Source: Actinomyces vulturis
Lineage (GTDB): Bacteria; Actinomycetota; Actinomycetes; Actinomycetales; Actinomycetaceae
Length of the DNA: 64,000 bases
Direction: 5' to 3'
NCBI RefSeq assembly: GCF_001687305.1
Contig: NZ_LZRK01000004.1
Coordinates: 248,001 to 312,000, forward strand
Positions 56,006-64,000 of the stretch are shown here, piece after piece. A model generated the notes under the pieces. That model was not told where the DNA came from. It did not search any database and worked only from the letters and a program-made list of their open reading frames with translations. A program made the position numbers and the translations under genes. Numbering within the stretch: position 1 is the first letter of the stretch; the number at the start of each line of letters is the position of its first letter.

Positions 56006-56467
56006 TTACATCGCTGAGGTATCGATAATTTGGCGGGCTCGGGCAATATCAGTCAGAGCGACGGTATGCCCGATTCCATCCACATCGATGGTGATGGTCT
56101 CCTCATCAGCGGCGGTGATAATGCCGACGAGGGTGTCCTCGGAAGTCTTGATGTGGACGGGATGAGTGACTGCCCGTCCGAAATGACGCGGGGTGGTCAG
56201 GTCACGCGGGATCCCAGGGCTGGAAACTTCAAGGTTGTACTGACCAGAGATCGGGTCAGCCTCATCAAGAACTTTAGAGATGGCACGGGAGACTTCTCCG
56301 ATGCTGTCGAGGTCAACTGAACCGGTTCCTGAGGGAAGGTCCACGGTCACGCGCACAGCACTGTGACGACCAGCCTTAGCAACGGTGACGGATTCAAGGA
56401 AAAGTCCTGATTCTTCAACAACGGGGGCAAGGAGGTCAGTAAGAGTGGTGGACAGCGTATCTGCCAT
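56006..56467 (-). CDS. rimP: Ribosome maturation factor RimP
   Basis: RimP assists 30S maturation and is the usual first gene of the nusA-infB operon. The 153-residue protein has LDSIGEVSRAISKVLDEADPI, YNLEVSSPGIPRDLTTPRHF (the family signature), and a C-terminal SH3-like domain with GIITAADEETITIDV. A TAGAAT -10-like motif lies upstream, shared with the divergent DUF4439 gene region. Confidence 0.94.
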   Translation of the reverse strand: MADTLSTTLTDLLAPVVEESGLFLESVTVAKAGRHSAVRVTVDLPSGTGSVDLDSIGEVSRAISKVLDEADPISGQYNLEVSSPGIPRDLTTPRHFGRAVTHPVHIKTSEDTLVGIITAADEETITIDVDGIGHTVALTDIARARQIIDTSAM

Positions 56468-56531
56468 GGAGTTGTTCCCTTCGCACAGGTATTAGCACTT
56501 TTATTCTACCTGTCATGGCAAGATCGGGGAT

Positions 56532-57785
56532 GTGAAGTTCTCTGAGAGCCCCTCCCGCCCCGCCACTGGTGCGCATTCATCAGACCTAGCAGGCCTTAAC
56601 CACTCCCCTGCTTCAGCCATGATTTCGCGCCGATCTGCTCTATTTTTTAGTGCGATTACTGGCGCATTGATACTCGGCGGATGTGAGATTCGTTTAGGGT
56701 CGGGGTCTCGCGCGTCTTTGCCAAAGCGTAGCGATGACGAATTAATTCGTGATTCACTAGCTCGCCGTACGACGTTAATTTCGTCAATGGCATCGATTGT
56801 TGCCAGTTCCTCCGATACTCGGATCGCTGAGATTGCTAGGAGTCTCAAGGGGCATACATCGACGCAACTCCAGGCGCTGGGAGGGGTGTGGGACCCGTGG
56901 CCAAGCGGCGCACCGTCGGGATACCCCACGGTAGATCCGGAGCCTACGGCGCAATCCACAACGAATGTCGAAACCTTGATGTCCGAGTTAGTTGACGGCG
57001 CGTTACAGGCGCGTGCGGCATGCATGACTGCCCCTAACGCGAACACTGCGCGTCTCTACGGGTCACTTGCTGTGAGTTGGGCATGGGTGGCTAATTGGTT
57101 CAATCCCGCCAACATACTCACGGCACCGCGCTTCAGCGAGTTGCCGAGTGCTTCCGTTTTGACGAGATCTGTCAGCCCTCTGATGCGGTCTGACGCCGCA
57201 AGTCCAGATGGATCAGTATCAGCCAACCCCAGCGATCTTGCTTCAGCAGCCACTTCTCAGGATTCTGCTGCACCACCATCAGTTGAGACACCGTCTTCTA
57301 TCTCAGACGAAGCAGGAACTGATCTACGTGACATTAAGGCACCCACCCTGCCGAGTCCTGTTGCATTGGTCAACGATTCTACGAATACGCTCAAAGGCAG
57401 CCTTGAACATGATTATGCAGCGCTGTTCGCCCAGTATGACCGGTGCCGCTATATTCTCGAAACTCTTGCCGCCAAAAGTAGCGACGACGTACGTTTGCAG
57501 GCCCTTGAAGGCGCCAATGTGGCGCTAAGAATCGTGACAAAGTGGAGCGAACTGAGCAATGTTGATGAGCGCTTAGCTGCCTATGAATTGCCAGTCGCTG
57601 ATGCCTCGTGGGAGACATGGGGACAATCATCTTGGCTGCCGATTGTCGAAGCAGAAGTCGGCATTTTAGGGGCCAGCGATGAAATATGCCGAGCCAACGC
57701 CGTGGACAGTGCAATCTATGCCGCTACGCGGGCACTAGATTGGAAAGCAGTTCCCACAGCATTGCCAGGATATCCGACGTCATAA
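56532..57785 (+). CDS. Putative lipoprotein with DUF4439 (ferritin-like) domain
   Basis: The protein has an N-terminal export signal, MISRRSALFFSAITGALILGGC, with lipobox LGGC. The preceding about 29 residues would fall outside a normal signal, so the ATG at 56619 (M30) may be the true start. The middle is rich in Ser, Ala and Pro. The C-terminal about 140 residues (SLEHDYAALFAQYDRCRYILETLAAKS) match the ferritin-like DUF4439 domain, whose position divergent from rimP is conserved in actinobacteria. A two-Arg motif near the start (SRR) suggests that Tat export is possible. Function is unknown. Confidence 0.8.
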   Translation: MKFSESPSRPATGAHSSDLAGLNHSPASAMISRRSALFFSAITGALILGGCEIRLGSGSRASLPKRSDDELIRDSLARRTTLISSMASIVASSSDTRIAEIARSLKGHTSTQLQALGGVWDPWPSGAPSGYPTVDPEPTAQSTTNVETLMSELVDGALQARAACMTAPNANTARLYGSLAVSWAWVANWFNPANILTAPRFSELPSASVLTRSVSPLMRSDAASPDGSVSANPSDLASAATSQDSAAPPSVETPSSISDEAGTDLRDIKAPTLPSPVALVNDSTNTLKGSLEHDYAALFAQYDRCRYILETLAAKSSDDVRLQALEGANVALRIVTKWSELSNVDERLAAYELPVADASWETWGQSSWLPIVEAEVGILGASDEICRANAVDSAIYAATRALDWKAVPTALPGYPTS

Positions 57786-57818
57786 ATGTCATGCGCGGCC
57801 CCACCTCATAAGTCGAGG

Positions 57819-58076
57819 TCAGCGATGGCAAAGATTCATCACGGTGAACAAGCCACTCAACGATGCAAGCGCAGTAGCGAATCCAGCGATAATCACGATG
57901 GCGGGAATCTGAACAATTAGGCCCACCACAGCAAGAGCGAATACCACGATGGCGATAGATGACATGGCCACAGCAAAAGTCATCAGATCAGCATCATCGC
58001 ACCCCTGGGTTGGACGTACGTCATGGTTGGTAACGGTCTGCTGAGCGACAGGGGCCATAGTTCGAGTGGCAGTCAT
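57819..58076 (-). CDS. Small membrane protein of unknown function
   Basis: The 85-residue product starts at ATG 58076, where GAGGAG sits 7 nt upstream, a strong ribosome site that rules out the longer frame. It has a short polar N-terminus with QQTVTNHDVRP and two predicted membrane segments (about 35-56 and 57-80) rich in Ala, Ile and Val. I do not recognise a family. It converges with the DUF4439 gene; its promoter lies in the 300-bp gap towards the alcohol dehydrogenase gene. Confidence 0.65.
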   Translation of the reverse strand: MTATRTMAPVAQQTVTNHDVRPTQGCDDADLMTFAVAMSSIAIVVFALAVVGLIVQIPAIVIIAGFATALASLSGLFTVMNLCHR

Positions 58077-58203
58077 AAGAAAACTCCTCAAGAAAAGAAG
58101 CTGCGCAAAACTGCCAGGTGCTGGCAACTTTGCACAGCACCGTACAAATCTATAGACGTCAGTATGGTTAACTGACATTTATTACTCTACAAACACGACA
58201 ATC

Positions 58204-58219
58204 ATTTGTCTAGACAAAT
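58204..58219. promoter_or_regulatory. Perfect palindrome ATTTGTCTAGACAAAT
   Basis: All 16 bases are self-complementary. The core TTGTCTAGACAA resembles GntR/HutC-family operators such as the DasR site TGGTCTAGACCA, differing at one base per arm. It lies about 130 bp upstream of the small membrane gene. Confidence 0.45.
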
Positions 58220-58258
58220 AAGAGTGACTTCCCTCTCCGCACCGTCTCCTAGACGACA

Positions 58259-58277
58259 CCCCCCCCCCCAAAAAAAA
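58259..58277. repeat. Homopolymer block C11 followed by A8
   Basis: Eleven C (58259-58269) are followed by eight A (58270-58277). Such tracts slip during replication and are error-prone in sequencing. Confidence 0.9.
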
Positions 58278-58381
58278 GCACACACCCCGCTCGCAACCCA
58301 TAGAGCCCACGAGCGAGGTGATGCCTCAAGATCCATTAGCGATAGGCAAACCTTAAAAAGCGAACCCATCGCCACTACCAG

Positions 58382-59524
58382 TTACAGCGACATATTGACC
58401 ACAGCACGTCCCTGAATCTTTCCCTCACGCAGTTTCTGATAACCATCACCAGCCTGCTCAAGCGAAAACTCCCGAGATACCACATCGCGATAATTGAGCA
58501 CGCCTTGCTCAGCCAACCGAATGACTGCTGGTAAATCTTGACGAGTCAAGGCACCATAAGAACCTAGAATCGACTGCGAACGACGAACAGTACGGTTAAT
58601 CTCCACGCCCGCCTCTTGCACACCGGCACCCAAACCAATCGGGACCATTCGTCCCCCATCAGCCAAGACATCAAGAGCAACTTTCCAGGTCGCCGGAATG
58701 CCCAGCGCCTCAAAAGCTACGTCAACCCCTTTACCGCCAGTAAGGCGAAGAACCTCTTCACGGGCATTGTGAGTGGTGGAGTTAATAACAGCAGTGGCAC
58801 CATAGCCGATCATCGGAGCAAGTTTGTCATCATCAATATCGATAGCAATGACCTGACTTGCACCGAGGGAACGCGCGATCTGAACGATATTTGTCCCCAC
58901 ACCACCAGTTGCGACCACGGCGACACTTTCACCATAACGAAGGTCTGCACCACGGCGTACAGCACCATACGCCGTCAATGCAGCACATCCTAAAATGGCA
59001 GATTTCGTCAGATCCATATCCTCACCCACGGGAGCAACGGAGGTGGCGGGAACTACGGCATATTCAGCCAAACCTCCCATGGAATACATGGCAATGGGAT
59101 CACCGTCAGTAGTAAACAGACGCGTTTCCCCGTCATACAGTTGCCCTTTGAGGCGATTGAGTTCAAAGAATGGGCCACACAGATCATCACGCCCACGAGA
59201 GCAGGCATCACACTGCCCGCACGGCATAAGAAATGCGCCGGCAACATTCTGCCCCACCTCAAGGCCGAAATGCTCAGTACCAGGCCCCATGTCAACAATC
59301 GTGCCGGTAACTTCATGTCCCAAAACCGCAGGAAGAGGGAAAGCGATCGCTCCGCCAATTACGTGAAGATCCGAATGACACATTCCGCATGCCGCCACGC
59401 GAATAAGTACCTCTCCTTCGCGGGGACGGGGCGTGCGAATCACCTCAACGCGCAGACCGTCTTGAGGGTCTCGCAACACTGCTGCACGCATGGTTTCAGG
59501 AATAGTGACCTCATTGTCGCTCAT
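58382..59524 (-). CDS. Zinc-dependent alcohol dehydrogenase
   Basis: This is a 380-residue medium-chain dehydrogenase. Catalytic zinc ligands appear in AACGMCHSDLH (Cys) and PAVLGHEVTGTI (His-Glu). The structural zinc lobe is PCGQCDACSRGRDDLC with four Cys. The NAD-binding motif is VVATGGVGTNIVQIA, followed by IDIDDDK, where the acidic residue suggests NAD rather than NADP. It is preceded by GAGGAAG with spacing that favours ATG 59524. Location next to a sugar-porter and iol genes suggests a polyol or inositol-related alcohol, but this is inference. The C-terminus carries no signal. Confidence 0.9.
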   Translation of the reverse strand: MSDNEVTIPETMRAAVLRDPQDGLRVEVIRTPRPREGEVLIRVAACGMCHSDLHVIGGAIAFPLPAVLGHEVTGTIVDMGPGTEHFGLEVGQNVAGAFLMPCGQCDACSRGRDDLCGPFFELNRLKGQLYDGETRLFTTDGDPIAMYSMGGLAEYAVVPATSVAPVGEDMDLTKSAILGCAALTAYGAVRRGADLRYGESVAVVATGGVGTNIVQIARSLGASQVIAIDIDDDKLAPMIGYGATAVINSTTHNAREEVLRLTGGKGVDVAFEALGIPATWKVALDVLADGGRMVPIGLGAGVQEAGVEINRTVRRSQSILGSYGALTRQDLPAVIRLAEQGVLNYRDVVSREFSLEQAGDGYQKLREGKIQGRAVVNMSL

Positions 59525-59646
59525 TATCATGCTTCCTCATGTAGACCAATGTATCGTGTCATCATTAACACAATACGAATAGATTACACCTAATGTCTTG
59601 ACAAAGTAAATATCTTCTTTGCTCCACCCTAGCCCTCTCTATCGAT

Positions 59647-60966
59647 TTACTTTGAAATTTTATGAGGAAGAAAAACAATAACTATCAGCCAGGCAATAAC
59701 ACTTACCCCCAGCAGCAGCCACACTGCCGGAATTACCCCCCACATCACCGTCACGACAAGCGGGACTACCATCGAAATACCTGCTGACAACAAGTGCCCC
59801 AACGCAGACCAACGTCTCTGTGCCGTTACAAGCCAGGGCGGGATACCCGGGTCCACGGCTCCCTGACAAGCAGGAAAAACAAGAACAGACTGGGTGCCCA
59901 CCACAAAAGTTAACCCCAGTACTACGCATACGATTCGAGCAGTCGACCCAATCTGGCCAACGCATCCCGCGACCACTAACGCCGCGCCAAGTACACCAAG
60001 ACATACTCCCATCACAATACGCACATACCGCTTGGGATTTGATCGAGAGAGCATCGCGCGTCCTAGAAGAGAAAAAAACAGCCATAGCAACGCACAGGCA
60101 ATCAAGACTGCTTGCGTCGAAAAACCTCGAGTAGCAACTTCTGCAGCCAGAAACGGAGAGATCACCATTACCCCACGAGCAAGAGGAAACTCTTGAGCAC
60201 AAATCAACAAGCAACCTGTTACAAAAGCATGCCGGATTTGGTAAATACGAAGGTCACGTACCCGCAAAGGAGACTGGCTTCGATGCATATCAGCATCAAG
60301 CATGACCCAGTCGAAGCCAACAGACGCTTCAAGACTTCCATGCAAACGACACGATGCCTCGTAGGCACGTCGAACCTCATCGTGGTGGGCAAGCCATACA
60401 GGAGACTCAGGAAGTGTAGAAACAGTCACAAGATGGGTAATGCTTAACCCCAACACCAGCGCCCATACGAAAGGAAAGGGTTGCGACAAAAGGGCACCAA
60501 TAATGATCACTCCCGCAGTACCAGCAAGTACCGTCGCCCACGTTTGTGGCATCAGACGCCGATGACCGGGCAATGAGAATTCGTGAGCGAATTGAGGTAG
60601 GAGGATGACGTACACGCCCACAATCGCTCCACCACTCCATGCAGCAATAAGCACCGTCGCATGGTGGATGACTAAACACAAACTAGCGCAGACCATCGAC
60701 ATCATGGCGCTGCCCATGAGTACGGTCCTTCTCCCCCACCATTCACTGAAACGGTAGCCCAGGCCAGTTCCGATCACAGCCCCCATCACTGCACTACACA
60801 CCATAATCACAGCGCGTGTAAGAGACGGCATCTGAGCAACGGCATCAATAAGGAGGCCTTGGTAGGCACCGATCAGCAATGCACCAAGAAGCATCACCAT
60901 CGCTAATGAGCGTGGAGTTGGTGGTTCACTGTGTTGCCACGGCAATGCATGCGGGTTCAGCACCAT
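59647..60966 (-). CDS. MFS sugar-porter transporter, possible inositol transporter
   Basis: The 439-residue protein, from ATG 60966 (GAAGGAGG upstream), has twelve predicted helices. The sugar-porter loop motif after helix 2 is visible as YRFSEWWGRRTVL (G-x3-D/E-x2-G-R-R type), and PESPVWLAHH follows helix 6 as in the sugar-porter family (PESPRWL). It lies next to iolA and iolD, so a myo-inositol role (IolT-like) is the best guess. The central loop between helices 6 and 7 is long (about 40 residues). Confidence 0.82.
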   Translation of the reverse strand: MVLNPHALPWQHSEPPTPRSLAMVMLLGALLIGAYQGLLIDAVAQMPSLTRAVIMVCSAVMGAVIGTGLGYRFSEWWGRRTVLMGSAMMSMVCASLCLVIHHATVLIAAWSGGAIVGVYVILLPQFAHEFSLPGHRRLMPQTWATVLAGTAGVIIIGALLSQPFPFVWALVLGLSITHLVTVSTLPESPVWLAHHDEVRRAYEASCRLHGSLEASVGFDWVMLDADMHRSQSPLRVRDLRIYQIRHAFVTGCLLICAQEFPLARGVMVISPFLAAEVATRGFSTQAVLIACALLWLFFSLLGRAMLSRSNPKRYVRIVMGVCLGVLGAALVVAGCVGQIGSTARIVCVVLGLTFVVGTQSVLVFPACQGAVDPGIPPWLVTAQRRWSALGHLLSAGISMVVPLVVTVMWGVIPAVWLLLGVSVIAWLIVIVFLPHKISK

Positions 60967-61013
60967 CTCATCCTCCTTCAATCTTTTCCCCTCTCCCCCA
61001 CCATGAGAGCGCA

Positions 61014-61070
61014 ATGCGTTATGACGCTGTGCGTGTGCTCAGTGAGCACACGCACAGCGTCATAACGCAT
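61014..61070. repeat. 57-bp near-perfect palindrome
   Basis: The left arm (61014-61041) and right arm (61043-61070) are perfectly complementary over 28 bp around a single G. It sits between the iolA stop (61076) and the transporter start (60966). The inner part resembles a terminator, but there is no U-tract and the arms are unusually long. Confidence 0.85.
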
Positions 61071-61075
61071 GTCAA

Positions 61076-62569
61076 TTACTCATCACGCTGGAAAGAGAGC
61101 GTAGCTTCGTAGGTCTTTTCAGAAGGCCAACGAGAGGTAATTGCCTTTGCTCGGGTATAGAACTTCAGGCCCTCAGGACCATGAATGTGGGTGTCACCCA
61201 GAAGAGACTCTTTCCATCCGCCAAAGGAGTAGTAGGCCACGGGGGTCGGAATAGGAACATTAATCCCCACCATTCCCGCTTCAACATCTTGTTCAAAGCG
61301 ACGAGCCATACCGCCATCATTAGTGAAGATAGCAGCACCATTACCGAACTCAGAAGAATTAACCTGTGCGATTGCTTCCTCATAAGAGTCAGCATGAACG
61401 ATCGCCAACACCGGCCCAAAGACTTCTTCGTAGTACAACTCCGATTCGAGAGATACATTGTCAACAATGGTGGGGCCAATAAAGTGACCACCTTCATATC
61501 CTTCAACAACAAGGTTACGTCCATCAAGAACAATGTCAGCACCGCGTTCTTGAGCATCATCGATCAAGCCGATAATACGTTCTTTAGACTTGGCATCAAT
61601 GACAGGCCCCATTTCCACACCTTCATCCATGCCGTAGCCAACCTTAATCTTTTCAGCGTGTGCCTTAACACGTTGAGCTAGATCCGGACCGATACCTCCC
61701 ACAGCAACAACCACGGGTAATGCCATACACCGTTCTCCTGCGGCACCAAATGCAGCAGCTGAGATGTGCTGTGCAGCAAAGTCGAGATCTGCATCAGGTA
61801 ACACAATGGCATGATTATTAGCACCACCCAATGCTTGGACTCGCTTACCGTGAGATGTACCCGTGTCCTGAACGATATGCGCCACAGGGGTTGACCCAAC
61901 GAACGAGATCGCATCGATACCAGGATGCTCAAGCATCTCAGTTACGAGGTGACGATCACCTGAGAGCACGTTAAATACGCCGTCAGGTAATCCAGCTTCC
62001 TTATACAGTTCAGCAGTCAATAGCGCAGCAGATGGAGTAGATGACGCGGGTTTGAGAATGAAGGTATTACCCGCAGCAATAGCAATGGGATGCATCCACA
62101 TCGGAACCATTGCAGGGAAGTTAAAAGGACAAATGCCTGCAACAACCCCGACAGGTTGGCGAAGAGTGTGGATATCTACTCCCGACGAAATGTCGAAAGA
62201 GTATTCGCCCTTCAACGCGAGGTTGATAGCTGTAGCAAAATCAAGCGTTTCACGTCCACGCTGAATTTCACCGAGCGCATCGGAATAATTCTTTCCGTGC
62301 TCTTCGACAATCATACGGGCCATTTCGTCTTGATGTTCAAGAACTAATTCACGCATCTTGAACATAATTGCTGTGCGCTTAGCAAGAGAGTACTTAGCCC
62401 ACTTCTTCTGTGCTTCTCGAGCAACCGCGACTACACGGTCAAGATCCTCCGATGATGCCATGAGCAGTTCTGCATCGATCTGACCCGTGCCAGGATTCTC
62501 AACGGGATAACGAGAAACCGGCTTGCCTTCGTCATAGCCACCGTTGATCCAGTGGGAAATGGTTTTCAT
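61076..62569 (-). CDS. iolA: Methylmalonate-semialdehyde dehydrogenase (IolA/MmsA)
   Basis: This CoA-acylating aldehyde dehydrogenase converts malonate semialdehyde to acetyl-CoA in myo-inositol catabolism, or methylmalonate semialdehyde in valine catabolism. The 497-residue protein has HWINGGYDEG at the start, GVVAGICPFNFPAMVPMWMHP, ISFVGSTPVA, and the catalytic Cys in GAAGERCMALPV. The conserved HNPVGV-type element appears as TLRQPVGV. Adjacent iolD makes the inositol role likely. It appears to have its own promoter after the iolD terminator. Confidence 0.94.
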   Translation of the reverse strand: MKTISHWINGGYDEGKPVSRYPVENPGTGQIDAELLMASSEDLDRVVAVAREAQKKWAKYSLAKRTAIMFKMRELVLEHQDEMARMIVEEHGKNYSDALGEIQRGRETLDFATAINLALKGEYSFDISSGVDIHTLRQPVGVVAGICPFNFPAMVPMWMHPIAIAAGNTFILKPASSTPSAALLTAELYKEAGLPDGVFNVLSGDRHLVTEMLEHPGIDAISFVGSTPVAHIVQDTGTSHGKRVQALGGANNHAIVLPDADLDFAAQHISAAAFGAAGERCMALPVVVAVGGIGPDLAQRVKAHAEKIKVGYGMDEGVEMGPVIDAKSKERIIGLIDDAQERGADIVLDGRNLVVEGYEGGHFIGPTIVDNVSLESELYYEEVFGPVLAIVHADSYEEAIAQVNSSEFGNGAAIFTNDGGMARRFEQDVEAGMVGINVPIPTPVAYYSFGGWKESLLGDTHIHGPEGLKFYTRAKAITSRWPSEKTYEATLSFQRDE

Positions 62570-62778
62570 TATTGTCGCCTTCCTTATCAGTCAATCGTGT
62601 CGGCGAATCGAACGATTTTTTGCTTAATCCCTCCGTTGGGTTAAGCAGGTAGTTGAGTGATATGACATCGGATAGGCCCCGTTGCCATGAACTACTTTAG
62701 TCCTATATTACATATGTCAGAACAAATGAGCAGATCGACGCGTGTTCCCTCACAACATCATCTCCTCTCTGCCCACTT

Positions 62779-62825
62779 GCAGCGGCAAGGGCAACTATTT
62801 ACAGAGTCCGTGCCCCTGCCGCTGC
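62779..62825 (-). terminator. Terminator after iolD
   Basis: GCAGCGGCAAGGGCA (62779-62793) and TGCCCCTGCCGCTGC (62811-62825) form a long stem with one unpaired or mismatched position and a 17-nt loop, 22 bp after the iolD stop. It separates iolD from iolA. The rest of 62570-62847 shows no gene. Confidence 0.7.
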
Positions 62826-62847
62826 ATGGTAAGTTTGGAGAATGTAC

Positions 62848-64000
62848 TCACAAATAGTGCCGTTGAGGTTTACGGTCCTCAACATACTGATCGAAAGCTT
62901 TCTGCGTAGATTCCAAACGTGAAACACCAGATACTGCTACATCCCACCAACTTGATGATGGCGGATTAGGGCCATACAGATCAGTCTCAATATGAATCAT
63001 TGATGCTCGGTCCAAATCCACCGCTTTGGCATAGGCCTCACGGAACTCATCAATGCTGTGAACCTCAAAAACTTCGAGACCCCAAGAACGTGCATTGGCC
63101 GCAATATCCACACCGGGAATAGTTGACTGATCATCGAGGTGTGAACCCTTACCACGCTGACGATAACGCGTTCCAAAACGTTGCGACCCACGAGACTCAG
63201 ACAATGCGCCAATAGAACTAAAACCATAGTTCTGGAGAAGCACATAAATTACCTTAATTCCCTCTTGGACAACCGTTGCCAGTTCCATGGGAAGCATCTG
63301 GTAAGTACCATCACCAACAATCGCCACAACTTCGCTATCGGGGCGAGCTAATTTTGCCCCCATTGCAGCAGGAATCTCATAGCCCATACATGAGAAGGCG
63401 TATTCCACGTGATATTGAATAGGTGTACGTGCCTGCCACAATGCTTGAAGATCACCGGGCATGGATCCAGCAGCATTAATAACAATGTCCTCTGGCCCCA
63501 TTAACTCATTGAGAGCACCAAAGACCTCGGTCTGTGCCGGCAAAGGCCCGTGCCCCAGATGGAAGCACGTATCAACTTTCTTCAGCCACGCCTCACGTTC
63601 AGCCGTAATAAGTTCGCTGTACGACTGATCCACATGGAAACCTTCGAGCCTCTGGAGAAGAGCATCCAATGCTTCACGCGCATCTGCCACCACCATCTCC
63701 GCGCTTTCTTTTGCAGCATCGAAAGGAGTGACGTTGATGTTAACGAAACGAACATGAGGATTCTTGAACTGAGTCTTTGAAGCGGTGGTGAAATCGGAAT
63801 AACGTGTACCAATACCGATTACTACATCCGCTTCATCGGCAATGTGATTACCTGAGTCCCCACCGGTGGATCCCACACCGCCAATCGAGCAGGGATGATC
63901 ACAGTTGATTGCACCCTTACCTGCTTGTGTATCAGCAACAGGAATTCCAGTTGCCGAAGCAAATGTTCGCAATTGTTCAGATGCCTCAGAGTAGATCACG
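62848..64000 (-). CDS. iolD: 3D-(3,5/4)-trihydroxycyclohexane-1,2-dione acylhydrolase IolD (partial)
   Basis: IolD is a thiamine-diphosphate enzyme that opens the inositol ring intermediate. The window holds the C-terminal about 384 residues; the start lies past the right edge. The central nucleotide-binding-like domain (GKGAINCDHPCSIGGVG) and the ThDP-binding domain with GDGTYQMLPMEL and QNYGFSSIGALSESRG are visible. FGTRYRQRGKGSHLDDQ and the SSSWWDV segment near the end fit IolD. The GTG at 63999 is unlikely to be the real start, since family proteins are about 620-650 residues. Confidence 0.94.
   Translation of the reverse strand, partial: VIYSEASEQLRTFASATGIPVADTQAGKGAINCDHPCSIGGVGSTGGDSGNHIADEADVVIGIGTRYSDFTTASKTQFKNPHVRFVNINVTPFDAAKESAEMVVADAREALDALLQRLEGFHVDQSYSELITAEREAWLKKVDTCFHLGHGPLPAQTEVFGALNELMGPEDIVINAAGSMPGDLQALWQARTPIQYHVEYAFSCMGYEIPAAMGAKLARPDSEVVAIVGDGTYQMLPMELATVVQEGIKVIYVLLQNYGFSSIGALSESRGSQRFGTRYRQRGKGSHLDDQSTIPGVDIAANARSWGLEVFEVHSIDEFREAYAKAVDLDRASMIHIETDLYGPNPPSSSWWDVAVSGVSRLESTQKAFDQYVEDRKPQRHYL

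Larger units (their letters stand above)
58077..58381. other. Intergenic region with palindromes and a C11-A8 tract
   Basis: There is no gene in 305 bp. It contains an inverted repeat at 58160-58178 (GTCAGT/ACTGAC), a TATAGA -10-like motif on the minus strand near 58150, a perfect 16-bp palindrome at 58204-58219, and a homopolymer block at 58259-58277. Confidence 0.6.

Noticed and set aside
1-64000. tRNA, rRNA or classical riboswitch genes
   Set aside because: I looked in the larger gaps and upstream of ribF, infB and iolA and saw no cloverleaf or conserved riboswitch core; a covariance-model search would be needed to exclude weak ones.

Overview
The window reads as a chromosome segment from an actinobacterium of moderate GC, most like the Actinomycetaceae (Actinomyces, Schaalia, Trueperella and relatives). 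The evidence is a DivIVA/SepF/YggT/FtsZ division cluster, DUF3040, DUF4439, a HelD-type ATPase, a PAC2 protein, and a type II-C CRISPR repeat whose 3' end (GATAGACTTC) matches actinobacterial II-C repeats. This placement is inferred from gene content, not from a database search.

Layout. 1-7643 (minus strand): lspA (cut by the left edge), divIVA, yggT, sepF, pgeF, ftsZ, ftsQ, murC. 7805-16355: a block inserted in the division and cell wall (dcw) cluster. It holds a small membrane protein, a decayed mini-CRISPR element, a very regular type II-C array (46 perfect repeats plus one degenerate repeat, every spacer 28 nt), then cas2, cas1 and cas9 on the minus strand, and a tracrRNA with a canonical promoter. 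16426-28871 (minus): the rest of dcw, murG, ftsW, murD, mraY, murF, murE, ftsI, an ftsL-like gene, rsmH and mraZ, mostly joined by 4-nt ATGA/GTGA overlaps. Upstream of mraZ are several 10-bp-periodic TGG/AAAGTGG-type MraZ boxes.

29388-44657: housekeeping and accessory genes: an amino-acid permease, DUF3040, dinB, a spermidine-synthase-like methyltransferase, a cold-shock protein, a PAC2 protein, HelD, fadD, a GNAT acetyltransferase, an M16 peptidase and a large helical protein of unknown function. 45001-56467 (minus): the RNA and translation block pnp, rpsO, ribF, a small Cys-rich ORF, truB, rbfA, infB (with an apparent 5-bp frameshift deletion in its repetitive N-terminal region), ylxR, nusA and rimP. 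56532-58076: a DUF4439 lipoprotein and a small membrane protein. 58382-64000: an apparent inositol-catabolism region with a zinc alcohol dehydrogenase, a sugar-porter MFS protein, iolA/mmsA, and iolD (cut by the right edge).

The most interesting item is at 8402-8517, next to the old end of the array. Two decayed repeats flank a spacer-like segment of exactly 28 nt. The upstream copy keeps the 3' half with the -10-like motif, the downstream copy keeps the tracrRNA-pairing half, and a strong GC hairpin follows. This is what a stand-alone crRNA-like regulatory RNA gene using Cas9 and tracrRNA would look like. Its function is inference.
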